From Bacillota bacterium (GTDB lineage: Bacteria > Bacillota > Clostridia > Lachnospirales > Lachnospiraceae), in assembly GCA_023391695.1 (NCBI GenBank), contig JAEWAK010000045.1:70346-134345 (forward strand): a stretch of DNA of 64,000 nucleotides, read 5' to 3'. Below the pieces are notes generated by a model, which saw only the letters and a list, made by a program, of their open reading frames with translations, did not search any database and was not told the origin of the DNA. The translations under genes and the position numbers were made by a program. The first letter of the stretch is position 1. Each line of letters begins with the position of its first letter. This document shows positions 17,600 through 26,865 of the stretch, one piece after another.

Positions 17600-18329
17600 A
17601 GCGTTACTTAAAACAGAAAGCAAACTGTCCCTTCGGGGAATGGACATGTTTATTTTTGCTATCTGTATGCCTGTTGCTGCCGTTGTTATTTTAGGAGCAG
17701 TTTTCGGAAATAACCCTGCTTTTGAGGGTGCGGAATATACCTTTTTGGAGCAGTCCTTTGGTGCGGTAGCGACTATTGCCATTTGTGCCGGAGGCGTGAT
17801 GGGGCTTCCGCTGGTTATATCGGATTACCGCAGCAGAAAAATATTAAAGCGATACAAGGTAACACCAGTAAGCCCAGCCCTTATCCTGGCGGTACAGGTT
17901 GTTATTTATGCGCTATATTCGATTGTTTCACTTAGCCTTGTTTACACGACAGGAGCAATATTTTTCGGTTATCGGTTACAAGGCTCATGGCTTTTATTCC
18001 TGGGAGCATACTTACTGGTTATGCTGTCTATGTTCAGTATTGGGCTGTTGGTTGGAGGAATTGCACCAGATATGAAAATTGCCAGTGCCGCCGCAAGCCT
18101 GCTATACTTTCCAATGCTTATTTTTTCAGGTGCTACTCTGCCTTACGAAGTTATGCCCGCTGTGCTTCAAAAGGCAGCGGATATACTGCCAATGACGCAG
18201 GGAATTAAACTTCTCAAAGCCGCTTCACTTGGTCTGCCAATGGATAGTGTTTTGATTCCATTTATTGTTATGATTGTAATTGCAGTAATATGTATAAGTA
18301 TTTCTGTCCGCTTTTTCAAGTGGGAATAA
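17586..18329 (+). CDS. ABC-2 type exporter membrane subunit
   Basis: A 247-residue protein with about six membrane spans. The patterns LVISDYRSRKILKRYKVTPVSP and FPMLIFSGATLPYEVMP are typical of ABC-2 permeases. The ATG at 17586 follows GAGGAGGG and lies inside the 3' end of the ATPase gene. With the ATPase it forms an exporter probably controlled by the upstream MerR-type protein. The exported compound is unknown. Confidence 0.85.
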   Translation: MRTFKALLKTESKLSLRGMDMFIFAICMPVAAVVILGAVFGNNPAFEGAEYTFLEQSFGAVATIAICAGGVMGLPLVISDYRSRKILKRYKVTPVSPALILAVQVVIYALYSIVSLSLVYTTGAIFFGYRLQGSWLLFLGAYLLVMLSMFSIGLLVGGIAPDMKIASAAASLLYFPMLIFSGATLPYEVMPAVLQKAADILPMTQGIKLLKAASLGLPMDSVLIPFIVMIVIAVICISISVRFFKWE

Positions 18330-18394
18330 TAAATTACACAATGTTTACCTGCCAAAACCGAATGGTGCTGGCAGACAGCTGAATGCACGCTTTT

Positions 18395-18440
18395 AATGGC
18401 CTTCCGGTGGCAGTAATGCGATTGGAGGGCCATTTTATTG
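18395..18440 (+). terminator. Terminator of the MerR/ABC exporter operon
   Basis: AATGGCCTTCC and GGAGGGCCATT form an 11-pair stem with one G-T pair, followed by TTATTGTAT. Confidence 0.6.
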
Positions 18441-18465
18441 TATCCCATACAATAAAACCACCTGA

Positions 18466-18735
18466 GCCTGTTTAAAAGAGTACGGCAATAAAACGGCAGA
18501 ATTAAAAAGAGTATATGTAAACAAGTCATATAGAGGCAAAGGTTATAGTACATATATAGTAAAGCAGTTAATCGACAGGGCGAAAGAGAAAGGGTATGAT
18601 TTCATGATACTGGAAACCGGAAGGAAACAGGTGGAAGCAATTTCACTTTATAAAAAGCTGGGTTTCCATGTTATAGAAAATTACGGGCAATATATCGGGG
18701 ATGACAACAGTATATGCATGAAGATGGCTTTGTAG
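18466..18735 (+). pseudogene. N-terminally truncated GNAT acetyltransferase
   Basis: An open frame of 89 codons bounded upstream by a TGA at 18463 encodes the C-terminal half of a GNAT N-acetyltransferase. VNKSYRGKGYSTYIVKQL matches the acetyl-CoA binding motif A, and the EAISLYKKLGF stretch matches motif B. The N-terminal beta strands are missing and no ribosome site or good start codon is visible. It is most likely a gene remnant left between the exporter operon and the SDR gene. Confidence 0.65.
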
Positions 18736-18763
18736 GAATATCAGGTGAAGAAAGGAGCCTTGT

Positions 18764-19648
18764 ATGAGAGAATCAAAAAAGAAGTCCGCGCCGGAAGGGG
18801 AAGAGCAGAAGAAAACGGCCCTGGTTACCGGTGCCAATTCCGGTATGGGTAAAGCGACAGCCGCCGCCCTGGCAGACGAGGGGTATCAGGTAGTGATGCT
18901 TTGCAGGAATAAGGAACGGGGCGAAGCAGCGATTAAGGAGTTGCAGAAAGAAAAGGACCGGGATTTAAGCCTTATGTTATGTAATCTTGGAAATATGGAG
19001 GAGATACGGAAGTTTACGGAGGAGTTTAAGAAAAACTTTGACGGGCTGGATGTACTGGTGAACAATGCCGGAGTCGTTTCGTTAAAAAGAAAGGAAACGG
19101 ATGACGGTCTGGAGGAGCAGTTTGGTGTAAACCACATCGGGCATTTTCTCCTGACCCTGCGGCTGCTGGATGTCATGAAAACCGACAGCAGGATCGTTGT
19201 GGTGGCATCGGGGGCACATAAAATCGGCAGGATACATTTTAACGATATTAACTTAGTATGGGGATTTAATGCGGTAACTGCCTACAGCCAGTCGAAACTG
19301 GCCAATATCCTTTTCACCAGGGAACTGGCGGAACGCCTCCTTGACAGGGGAATTACGGTTAATTGCTGCCATCCCGGCGCAGTGGCTACTTCCATGGGGA
19401 TAGACCGGGACACCGGGTTTGGGAAAACCATTACGAAACTGTTAGCGCCCTATTTTATAACACCGGAAATGGGTGCCAGCACGGCGATTTATCTCGCAAC
19501 CAGCCCGGATGTGGCAAAGGTGACCGGAAAATACTTTTACCGCTGCTGGATGAGTAAAACCTCAAAAGCCGCCAAGAGTAAAAAAGACGCAAGAAAACTA
19601 TTTGCCTTAAGTGAGAGGATAACCGGGGAAAAGTTCAATCGATCCTAA
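18764..19648 (+). CDS. Short-chain dehydrogenase, retinol-dehydrogenase-like
   Basis: A 294-residue SDR enzyme with the cofactor motif TGANSGMGKATA near residue 25, NNAG near residue 104 and the catalytic YSQSK, with Ser in VVVASGAHK. The layout resembles the retinol/WW-domain-oxidoreductase-like SDRs and should use NADP(H) to oxidise or reduce an alcohol or carbonyl. The N-terminus has a basic stretch (RESKKKSA) and the C-terminus a lysine-rich one. AAAGGAGCC precedes the ATG. It is monocistronic and is followed by a clear terminator. Confidence 0.85.
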   Translation: MRESKKKSAPEGEEQKKTALVTGANSGMGKATAAALADEGYQVVMLCRNKERGEAAIKELQKEKDRDLSLMLCNLGNMEEIRKFTEEFKKNFDGLDVLVNNAGVVSLKRKETDDGLEEQFGVNHIGHFLLTLRLLDVMKTDSRIVVVASGAHKIGRIHFNDINLVWGFNAVTAYSQSKLANILFTRELAERLLDRGITVNCCHPGAVATSMGIDRDTGFGKTITKLLAPYFITPEMGASTAIYLATSPDVAKVTGKYFYRCWMSKTSKAAKSKKDARKLFALSERITGEKFNRS

Positions 19649-19654
19649 AGGTAT

Positions 19655-19700
19655 CCAGAAGGGATGTGAAAAATATATTTTATCTTTTCACATCCCTTGT
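19655..19700 (+). terminator. Terminator after the SDR gene
   Basis: AGGGATGTGAAAA pairs with TTTTCACATCCCT across an AT-rich loop. It separates the SDR gene from the convergent gene at 19766. Confidence 0.65.
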
Positions 19701-19765
19701 ATTATAAGTTTATAACTGAATTTATATCCGGATCATGCTTGTTTCAATGTCAATACATAGAAAAC

Positions 19766-20227
19766 TTAAACTTTCTTTTGAATTCCATAATTTTTAGATT
19801 TGCCAAGAGTACTGCCGACAGCAGTTAAAAGTATTGCTAAAAATGGTGCAACATATATAATGGCATCGGATTTAAAACGGAGTTGATTTATTATGCCAAG
19901 TAATGGGACATTCCAAATCACCATTTCGATAGGTCCAAAATAGTAACTACCTCTATTGATATATAATACTAAGGATAATACAATCAATAAAATAGCATCG
20001 CTGGCTCCGATTATGCCAATCATAAGTCCCTTTCTGAAGCCGGCATTCTTTTTTAACCCATAAATTAACCAAATTCCTAAAAATAAAATTCCTATTCCGA
20101 ATTCAACTGCTCTTATGAATACATTAGTCCATTGCCAGGAAAAACTTAAAAATATATAGGATATAATTCGATAGATAACAGAGATTAATAATAACTTTGC
20201 TCCATTTCTTACAATACTTTTCCTCAT
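19766..20227 (-). CDS. Hypothetical four-span membrane protein
   Basis: A 153-residue very hydrophobic protein with about four membrane segments (roughly residues 10-30, 40-60, 68-90 and 125-145) and a basic C-terminus. GAAGGAGC lies upstream of the ATG. I recognise no family. It stands alone between a terminator and a 440-base intergenic region, with lower GC than the SDR gene. Confidence 0.6.
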   Translation of the reverse strand: MRKSIVRNGAKLLLISVIYRIISYIFLSFSWQWTNVFIRAVEFGIGILFLGIWLIYGLKKNAGFRKGLMIGIIGASDAILLIVLSLVLYINRGSYYFGPIEMVIWNVPLLGIINQLRFKSDAIIYVAPFLAILLTAVGSTLGKSKNYGIQKKV

Positions 20228-20672
20228 AGGATTCCTGCTCCTTCAGATATTTCATATGTAAATATAATAACTGATAATAATAGAGACGCTAAAAACACTA
20301 ATCTTTTAAATAATTTTAAACTATTTTTATTAACATTCATATTCATTAATATATAATATAGTACATATTAGCACATTGTTCCAATAATGTAAAATGATCG
20401 CTTTCACTAAGATTCAGAAGTTAAAAGTATTCAATTTATCCGATGAAAAGAGGCTCTGTATTACGACTATTACCTGTGGTATGAATACGATAAACTGGTT
20501 GATCTGAAACATAAGTTTCGGCAAGCCATACATTTCTGATGCCATGGGAGCCGGGTTGCAAATAATGCAGATTATGGTATATAATAACAGGGAAAAGAGA
20601 TTTCTTAAGCAGTTATAGTAAACGGGAGGATCCGGACATAGGTAATACTCCCAGAAAGACAGGTAATGGAAT
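20228..20672. other. 445-base gap with weak coding remnants
   Basis: AT-rich sequence with no convincing gene. On the plus strand two frames around 20410-20515 encode EALYYDYYLWYEYDKL and, just before in another frame, KIQKLKVFNLSDEKR, which together could be the frameshifted end of a small gene. I cannot name it. Confidence 0.3.
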
Positions 20673-21461
20673 ATGAATAATGAACAATATAAAACCAGAA
20701 TCATAGAATTAAGGGAAATAATGAAAAGCAATGACGATGAATATGATAGCGACCAGAGCCAAGGATTACCTCAGCCGCCTTTGTCCAGGGAGAAGGTAAG
20801 TGATAAGGTAATTGAACTTACAAAAGATTTTGATCATCTGATTAAAAATAATAATTTTCTTGATCTTCTGAATACGAGAACCAGTAAACGAAAATATACG
20901 GAAGACTCCCTTACTTTGGACGAAACAGCATACCTGCTCTGGGCTGCCCAGGGAGTGAAACAGGTAGTCGGCAGGGAGAGAAAAGCCACCTTCCGTACGG
21001 TACCTTCTGCCGGTGCCAGGCATCCTTTTGAAACCTATCTTTTCGTAAACCGTGTGGAAGGCCTGGAGAAGGGACTCTATCATTACCTGGCATTGGAACA
21101 TAAACTGGAGTTTTTAGGAACCGTCGAAAATCAGGAGGAAAGGGTTACCGAGGCTTATGGTGGACAGACCTTTTTCGGCAATGCACCGGTTTCTTTCGTA
21201 TGGACCGCAATACCATACCGCAGTGAATGGCGTTATACGGTCAATGCACAAAAATACGCCCTGGTCGATGCCGGCCACCTGTGCCAAAATTTGTACCTGG
21301 CAAGTGAGTCCATCGGCTGCGGTGCCTGCGGCATAGGTGCTTATGAACAGCCCCTTGCGGACGGCCTGTTAGGCCTGGATTCAAAACCTACGGACGCAAA
21401 TGAGAATGAGTTTGTGGTCTATGCTGCATGTGTTGGCAGGATCGATAAAAAGGAAGCGTAG
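20673..21461 (+). CDS. SagB/ThcOx-type nitroreductase family protein, copy 1
   Basis: A 262-residue flavin-dependent oxidoreductase of the SagB group. Markers are the N-terminal GLPQPPL, the FMN-binding RTSKRKY, the core LLWAAQGV...FRTVPSAGARHPFETYL near residues 88-125 and HLCQNLYLASESIGCGACGIGAY near 210-232. SagB enzymes oxidise thiazolines or oxazolines in peptide toxins, but many stand-alone relatives exist. No cyclodehydratase or precursor gene is adjacent, so a general nitro- or thiazoline-oxidase role is more likely. The next gene starts 2 bases after the stop, indicating co-translation. Confidence 0.85.
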   Translation: MNNEQYKTRIIELREIMKSNDDEYDSDQSQGLPQPPLSREKVSDKVIELTKDFDHLIKNNNFLDLLNTRTSKRKYTEDSLTLDETAYLLWAAQGVKQVVGRERKATFRTVPSAGARHPFETYLFVNRVEGLEKGLYHYLALEHKLEFLGTVENQEERVTEAYGGQTFFGNAPVSFVWTAIPYRSEWRYTVNAQKYALVDAGHLCQNLYLASESIGCGACGIGAYEQPLADGLLGLDSKPTDANENEFVVYAACVGRIDKKEA

Positions 21462-21463
21462 TC

Positions 21464-21751
21464 ATGGTTATCGGATCCCTGAAAATAAAAATTCATACAC
21501 CCTGGGTACATTCCTTAAAAGAAAAACGCATGGTGGTAAAAAGTCTGTGTGCCAAGGTACGCAATAAGTACAATGTATCCATAGCAGAGGCAGACGAACA
21601 GGACACCCACCAGATAACGGTACTGGGCCTTGCCTGTGCTGCCGGTGATGCTTCCCATGCGGACAGTGTACTGGACAATGTAATTAATTTTATCGAGAGC
21701 AATACGGAAGGTGAGATCATACAGGTGGAAAGAGAAATAATTCAGGCGTAA
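21464..21751 (+). CDS. DUF503 / YlxP-like protein
   Basis: A 95-residue protein matching the small YlxP/DUF503 family: the HSLKEKRMVVKSL motif near residues 16-28, VSIAEADEQDTHQ in the middle and an acidic C-terminus. In other Bacillota the family is often encoded with translation factors and is linked to ribosome assembly, but its biochemical role is not settled. Here it is translationally coupled to the SagB-type gene instead, which is an unusual partner. Confidence 0.8.
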   Translation: MVIGSLKIKIHTPWVHSLKEKRMVVKSLCAKVRNKYNVSIAEADEQDTHQITVLGLACAAGDASHADSVLDNVINFIESNTEGEIIQVEREIIQA

Positions 21752-21758
21752 GATCCGG

Positions 21759-21915
21759 GTGGCATGGGATTCCTAACCCATGCCACCTGTCGGCATAAAA
21801 CACTTGGCGGGCCCATGCCACCCGTCGGCATAAAACACTTGGCGGGCCCATGCCACCCGTCGGAATGAAACATTTGGCCGAGCCATGCCACCCGCTGGCA
21901 TGATGCACTTGAACG
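21759..21915. repeat. 35-bp tandem repeat, about 4 copies, after ylxP-like gene
   Basis: The unit CCCATGCCACCCGTCGGCAT plus AAAACACTTGGCGGG repeats at 21777, 21812, 21847 and 21882 with increasing divergence. The first unit is preceded by GGTGGCATGGG (about 21759-21769), which forms a perfect hairpin with CCCATGCCACC. Units are contiguous, with no spacers. Confidence 0.85.
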
Positions 21916-21945
21916 ATTCAAGCCGGGCAGCCGGTATAAATTGAA

Positions 21946-23200
21946 TTATTCATATTTTATCGGATAGTTAAGGGTTGAAAAATAATCTCCCGGTGTTTCC
22001 GCCCGCCGAATCCGCCGTATGGAGCCGTCCAGGCAAAGCAGCAGTTCGGCCGGCCTGAGCTTGCCGTTAAAATTATTGGAATGGGAATAAGTATAAGCCC
22101 CGGCATCATGAAAGATAAGGATATCGCCTGCCTCCATAGGGGGCAGGCTTTTGTTTCTTGCAAACCGGTCCCTGTCTTCACATAAAGCACCGGTAATGTC
22201 ATAAACACAGTTACAGACTTCCTTTTCTTTACCGGCAGCAGTAACGTGGTAGTAATCCGTGTATCTGGACGGGCTCATAAAGCTGTTGGTGGAGGCATCC
22301 AGACCGAGGAATTTTTTTTTTGTTTTCTTTCACATGAAGGACGGAAGACACGAAATAACCGTAAGGCCCGGTCATGAAAATGCCGAATTCCAGATATAAA
22401 GGAATGGGTGTAAGGCCGGCAGCCCCTAACACCTCCTCGTAGGCTTTTTTAATAGAAAGGCTGACAGCTTCAAGATCGGCGGCAGGAGTATCTTCTTTGT
22501 AGGGGATTCCCAAACCTCCGGCCAGATTGATAAAATCAAACCGAATACCGGTTTTGTTATGGATATGAACCACCTTTTGAAATAAATTACGGGCATTTTC
22601 CCCGAAATAATCCGCCTCCGTTCGATGGCAGCCAAACTGGGAATGTAAGCCGAAGCGCCTCACTCCTTTTTCTTTTAAATTATTAACCCCTTCTATAAAC
22701 TGTTCTGCTGTAAATCCAAATTTGTGATCCTCATAATTTAACAAGGTTTTATCCTGGTATTTGATCGTACCCCCGGGATTTAAACGGAAGCAGATAAGTT
22801 CCGGAATTCCTGCATATTTATCCAAATAATCAATATGGGAAAAGTCATCCAGGTTGATGATGGCGTTCAGGCTTTTGGCCTTTATAAATTCCCTGGCAGG
22901 AGTCACGTTGGAGGTAAACATGATCTGCTCCCCCTGAAAGGAACAGGAATCGGCTAAAATCAGCTCGGATTCGGAAGCGCAGTCCACACCGCAGTGCTCC
23001 TCCTTGAATATATTCAGTATCCAGGGATTTGGGGTGGACTTGACTGCAAAATATTCCCGGAAGCCCCTGTTCCAGGAGAAGGCTTTATGCAGGCGGCGTA
23101 TGTTGTCCCGGATTCCCCTTTCGTCATAGAGGTAAAAGGGGGTGGGATACTCTGAAATAACGTGTTTTAAATCCTGAAACGCAAGCGGAAATTTTTTCAT
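21946..23200 (-). pseudogene. DAP/ornithine-type PLP decarboxylase (lysA-like), frameshifted at an A10 run
   Basis: Two overlapping frames form one fold-type III PLP decarboxylase. The N-terminal part starts at an ATG at 23200 (AAGGAGAG upstream) and has the PLP lysine Lys54 in FAVKSTPNP and SQFGCHR. The C-terminal part has the cysteine-containing ALCEDRDRF and DAGAYTYSHSNNFNG typical of diaminopimelate decarboxylases. The frames meet at a run of ten A on the coding strand (22312-22321); nine A would restore a single 417-residue protein. The substrate arginine of the usual EPGR motif is replaced by Ile in LEFGIFMTG. It is divergent from the MocR gene. Polymerase slippage or a sequencing slip could explain the extra base. 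Confidence 0.75.
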
Positions 23201-23471
23201 TGGATATGCTCTCCTTTTTATTTTGTGTTTTAGTAATAATAATTTTCCCTGTCTTATCTCCAATATGGGTTAATGATAAGTATGCGGTTATATATTTGTT
23301 ATAGGATTAGGGTGTCAAAACCCAATACACTGTATCCATAAAATATACTCTGAGTGGACTTTTGAAACCTTAATCGTTATAATTAATCATAATAAAGAGA
23401 AACTTTAAAAACAAGAAGAGAATTGGGTATGTATACCGGTACAGATTTGCAGGAAAAGAAAGGAGGCTTCC

Positions 23472-24818
23472 ATGTATAAATATAACCAGATTGCCGATTC
23501 CATCCGGGAGGGAATCCATGGGGGAAAATTTAAGCCCGGAGAAAAGCTGCCCTCCATATTGTCCTATGTGAAGGAATACGGCTATAATTCGGATACCGTT
23601 GTAAAAGCCTATAAGCTTTTAGAGGAGGAACACCTTATATATGCGGCGCCCAAAAGCGGCTATTATGTGATGAAATCCCTGGTCAGGGCAGAAAAGAAGA
23701 AAGGTGTGATTGACCTTAGTACGGTCAGGCCTCCGGACTGTATTAATCCCTATAAGGATTTTTACCATTGCATGGAGAAATCCATATCCATTTATAAAAA
23801 TAAACTCCTGGAGTATGCCACGTCCCAGGGGATGGAGGAATTAAGGGCAGCCCTGGTAAAGCATTTGATGAATTTTCAGATATTTACGAAACAACAGGAT
23901 ATTTTTATTACCAACGGTGCCCAGCAGGCGTTATATATCCTGGCTGCCATGCCTTTTCCCGGAGCCGGCACGAAAGTAGTTGTGGAACAGCCCACCTATT
24001 CCGTTATGCTTCAGGCACTAAACTGTAATAAGATACCGGCTGCAGGGGTAAGAAGGACCGAGAAGGGGATCGACCTGGAGGAACTGGAAGCAATCTTTAA
24101 AACGGGGGGTGTAAAATTCTTCTATACCATGCCCAGATTCCAGAATCCGACGGGGTTCAGTTATAATGAAAAGCAGAAACGGGAAATCTTACGGCTCGCG
24201 GATAGGTACGGTGTGTATATTGCGGAAGACGATTATCTGGCTGATCTGGAACTGGAAGAGAGGTCAGAGCCCCTTTATGCCATGGGGGATAAGGAACGGA
24301 TCGTTTATATACGGAGTTTCTCCAAAACCCTGCTGCCGGGATTGCGCCTGGGAATGGCTGTTATACCGGATGCACTGAAAAAGGATTTCATGTTTTATAA
24401 GCAGAGCATGGATTTAAATACTCTGGTACTCACACAGGGTGCCCTGGAAATTTACTTAAAAAGCAGTATGTACAAGTCTCATGTGGCACGGACCAAAAAA
24501 TTCTATAAGAATAAAATGGAGGTCCTAAAAAAGGCCTGTGAACTTTACCTGAAGGACAAGGTGAAGTACCATATACCCCCTACAGGCATCTATGCCTTTA
24601 TAGAAATCCCGGGAAATAAGGCAGAGGCAATGGCAGACCGGCTTTCAAAATCCCGGGTGCTCTTAAACAGCACAAAAAGCGGCTGTCTGGACGGTTTTAG
24701 CTGTCCGCAGGGAATACGCCTGTGTACATGCAATTGTGAGAATGAAGAGATAGAATTGGCAGTAAAGCGCATAAGCCAAGAAATAGAAAAACACAATTCC
24801 TTATTTAATAATTCCTAA
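23472..24818 (+). CDS. MocR-type GntR regulator with aminotransferase domain
   Basis: A 448-residue fusion. Residues 1-70 form a GntR winged helix (IADSIREGIHGGKFKPGEKL, YNSDTVVKAYKLLEEEHLI). Residues about 95-440 form a fold-type I aminotransferase-like domain with NPTGFSY and the PLP lysine Lys285 in SFSKTLLPGLRLG. MocR proteins sense PLP-linked amino compounds and often regulate a divergent PLP or amino-acid gene. The divergent lysA-like decarboxylase gene 270 bases away is the obvious candidate target. AAAGGAGGC precedes the ATG. Its last 18 bases overlap the convergent GH3 gene. Confidence 0.85.
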   Translation: MYKYNQIADSIREGIHGGKFKPGEKLPSILSYVKEYGYNSDTVVKAYKLLEEEHLIYAAPKSGYYVMKSLVRAEKKKGVIDLSTVRPPDCINPYKDFYHCMEKSISIYKNKLLEYATSQGMEELRAALVKHLMNFQIFTKQQDIFITNGAQQALYILAAMPFPGAGTKVVVEQPTYSVMLQALNCNKIPAAGVRRTEKGIDLEELEAIFKTGGVKFFYTMPRFQNPTGFSYNEKQKREILRLADRYGVYIAEDDYLADLELEERSEPLYAMGDKERIVYIRSFSKTLLPGLRLGMAVIPDALKKDFMFYKQSMDLNTLVLTQGALEIYLKSSMYKSHVARTKKFYKNKMEVLKKACELYLKDKVKYHIPPTGIYAFIEIPGNKAEAMADRLSKSRVLLNSTKSGCLDGFSCPQGIRLCTCNCENEEIELAVKRISQEIEKHNSLFNNS

Positions 24819-26048
24819 ATTCAGCTTCCAGACCAGAATCCGGATTACGGATTCATTGATCCGGTCTTCCGTTAGGGTGCCCTTTTCTATGGCGGTAAGG
24901 ACTGCCGGGATCTGGATATTATAATCGGTGGCCACAACCAGGTCATTTCCGGCCGAAATGGCTAAAACAGCCGCTTCCTCATCATTGGTATATTCCTTTA
25001 TGGCATCCATGCTTAAATCATCCGTCATGATAACACTGTTAAAATTTAATTCCTCTCTGAGGATCGTATGGACCTTATCTGAGAGGGAGGCGGGATAATC
25101 TTCATCCATGGATTTTACGACATTATGGGATACCAGTATGCTGTCTGCTCCTGCGGCGATACCGGCCTGAAAGGGGAGAAAATCACTGGTTTCAAAGGTT
25201 TCGTAGCTTCTCTCATCTATTGCGATGCCGGTATGGGTATCCACGTTATTACCGTAGCCGGGAAAATGTTTCAGCGTACTTCCGATGCCGTTTTTCTTCA
25301 TCTCCGTAACAACCGTCTTCACATATTCGGCCGTCTGTTTGGCAGCTTTTCCAAAGGAGCGGTTATAGATAAAATCTTTGGGATCCGTTGATACGTCACA
25401 TACCGGAGCCAGGTTTACGTTAATACCCAGCTCCTTTAACAAATCTGCCTTTTCCCCGGTATCACTGAGGATCAGATCAAAGCCGCCTTCCTTATATAAG
25501 TCCTGGGGGGATTTAAAAGGAACGGCGCGGAAGGCAGGATATTTACTTACCCGGTTAACACTTCCTCCTTCCTCATCGACGCCGATCAGCAGGGGGATTT
25601 TTGATTCCTTCTGATAGGCGGATATGGTTGAGATCATATCCTTTTTGGATTTGTCCTTAAAATCATCCCCAAACAAGATATAACCGCCCAGATGATAGGT
25701 ATCAATATCGGCCAGTGCCTGTTCTTTTATACAGCGGACAAAAAACATCTGGCCGACCTTTTCTTTCATAGACATATGACCGAGGATTTCCTGAGCCCTT
25801 TCTTCCTTGGTGGGGGAAGCCGGTGATTTTGTTGGGGATGGTGTAGGCGTGGGAGTTTCAGTTACTTCCGGTTCCGGTGCAGCCGTGGGAGTGGGCTGGG
25901 GAGCGGAAGTTTCCAGATCTTCCGTTACTTCTGCGGTGAGGGAGGGAGTAGTATTATCCGCCGCATTGTCAGCGGGTGACTTACTGCATCCGTTTAAGGC
26001 GGATAATATCAGGATTAATAGGAGATATAATTTATAAATTTTTCGCAT
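24801..26048 (-). CDS. Lipoprotein glycoside hydrolase family 3, NagZ-like beta-N-acetylhexosaminidase
   Basis: A 415-residue protein with a signal segment and lipobox-like LNGC, a long Thr/Pro/Glu linker (about residues 25-80) and a GH3 N-terminal catalytic domain. The NagZ pattern KHFPGYGNNVDTHTG is present, with the catalytic His of the His-Asp dyad in DTHTG and the nucleophile region IMTDDLSMDAI. It should remove terminal N-acetylglucosamine from cell-wall or other glycans outside the membrane. KHFPGYG replaces the commoner KHFPGHG. It ends within the 3' end of the convergent MocR gene. Confidence 0.88.
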   Translation of the reverse strand: MRKIYKLYLLLILILSALNGCSKSPADNAADNTTPSLTAEVTEDLETSAPQPTPTAAPEPEVTETPTPTPSPTKSPASPTKEERAQEILGHMSMKEKVGQMFFVRCIKEQALADIDTYHLGGYILFGDDFKDKSKKDMISTISAYQKESKIPLLIGVDEEGGSVNRVSKYPAFRAVPFKSPQDLYKEGGFDLILSDTGEKADLLKELGINVNLAPVCDVSTDPKDFIYNRSFGKAAKQTAEYVKTVVTEMKKNGIGSTLKHFPGYGNNVDTHTGIAIDERSYETFETSDFLPFQAGIAAGADSILVSHNVVKSMDEDYPASLSDKVHTILREELNFNSVIMTDDLSMDAIKEYTNDEEAAVLAISAGNDLVVATDYNIQIPAVLTAIEKGTLTEDRINESVIRILVWKLNLGIIK

Positions 26049-26495
26049 TATGGTAATCCTCCGTATAACGTAATTGTGTATTTAACCTGCGGAAGTCTCC
26101 CGCCTGGCCGGCGGAAATTTGACTTAACTTTTAGGCGGAGATCGGGGTCACCGCTTAAAACAGCAGCATAGCTGAGTAATAGGTTTTAGGCATTTAGCAA
26201 AGCGGTAGGTGAATGTCCGCTTTGAAGAATTAATTTCTATATCCGGGGAAAATAGGAGGGATACTTTTCTTTTAAATAACATTCTAACACTTCTTATAAA
26301 ACAGGTAAACTGTAATATAGTGCTGGTAAAAATTACAAAAGTATTCTGTCCGAAATTTATCTGTAATATTATATACTTGAGATCTATACTATATTCTTCA
26401 ATAAATTAATAAAGAATTTACAATAGAAAAATTATTTTTTAATGAGAAGCAGATATCCTTATAGGTGTTGGAATAACATTTATCCGGAGGTTTGT
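26049..26495. other. Intergenic region with no recognised feature
   Basis: AT-rich sequence between the GH3 lipoprotein gene and a small open frame at 26496. The part next to 26049 must contain the GH3 promoter. I see no structured RNA or gene. Confidence 0.4.
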
Positions 26496-26618
26496 ATGAC
26501 AGAGTTAGTTAATAATATTAGGACAGATTTTATAACAGAATCTCTTGTATCCATAAATCTTACCGTATTGCCAGTTAAAAAAGGACAACCGGAAAAAATT
26601 TTATATATAAAAATTTAA
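26496..26618 (+). CDS. Small open frame, 40 residues, unknown
   Basis: ATG at 26496 is preceded by a strong CCGGAGG site 6 bases upstream. The frame runs 40 codons (MTELVNNIRTDF at the start, KILYIKI at the end) to a TAA, and a hairpin terminator follows within 15 bases. That arrangement suggests a real short gene. The peptide has no membrane segment or cysteine and I recognise no family. Confidence 0.45.
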   Translation: MTELVNNIRTDFITESLVSINLTVLPVKKGQPEKILYIKI

Positions 26619-26621
26619 AGA

Positions 26622-26662
26622 ACAGGATACGGGACTGTTTCAGGCCCTGTATCTTTTTTCAT
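26622..26662 (+). terminator. Terminator after the small open frame
   Basis: GGATACGGG and CCCTGTATC pair with a bulge, followed by TTTTTT. Confidence 0.6.
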
Positions 26663-26865
26663 GCAATAGAAAATTACGTCCTGCTGCACAAAAAAGTCCG
26701 ACCCGCAGGAGGCACACCCACGTGTGGAGAGAGGCCGGTTTTGCCGGCTGCGCTCGGCGCGAAAAATGTGTACAGGAATTGAAAAACAGGTCACATTTAC
26801 TTGAAACATCCGTATCCATAATTCAGATGTAAGGAGCGGAAAATATAAAATAAGGAGGATTAACT

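Noticed and set aside
21759..21915. 35-bp repeats as a CRISPR array
   Set aside because: Units are contiguous with no unique spacers, and no cas genes are in the window.
24801..24818. 18-base convergent overlap of MocR and GH3 genes as unusual
   Set aside because: Short 3' overlaps of convergent genes are common and both stops look genuine.
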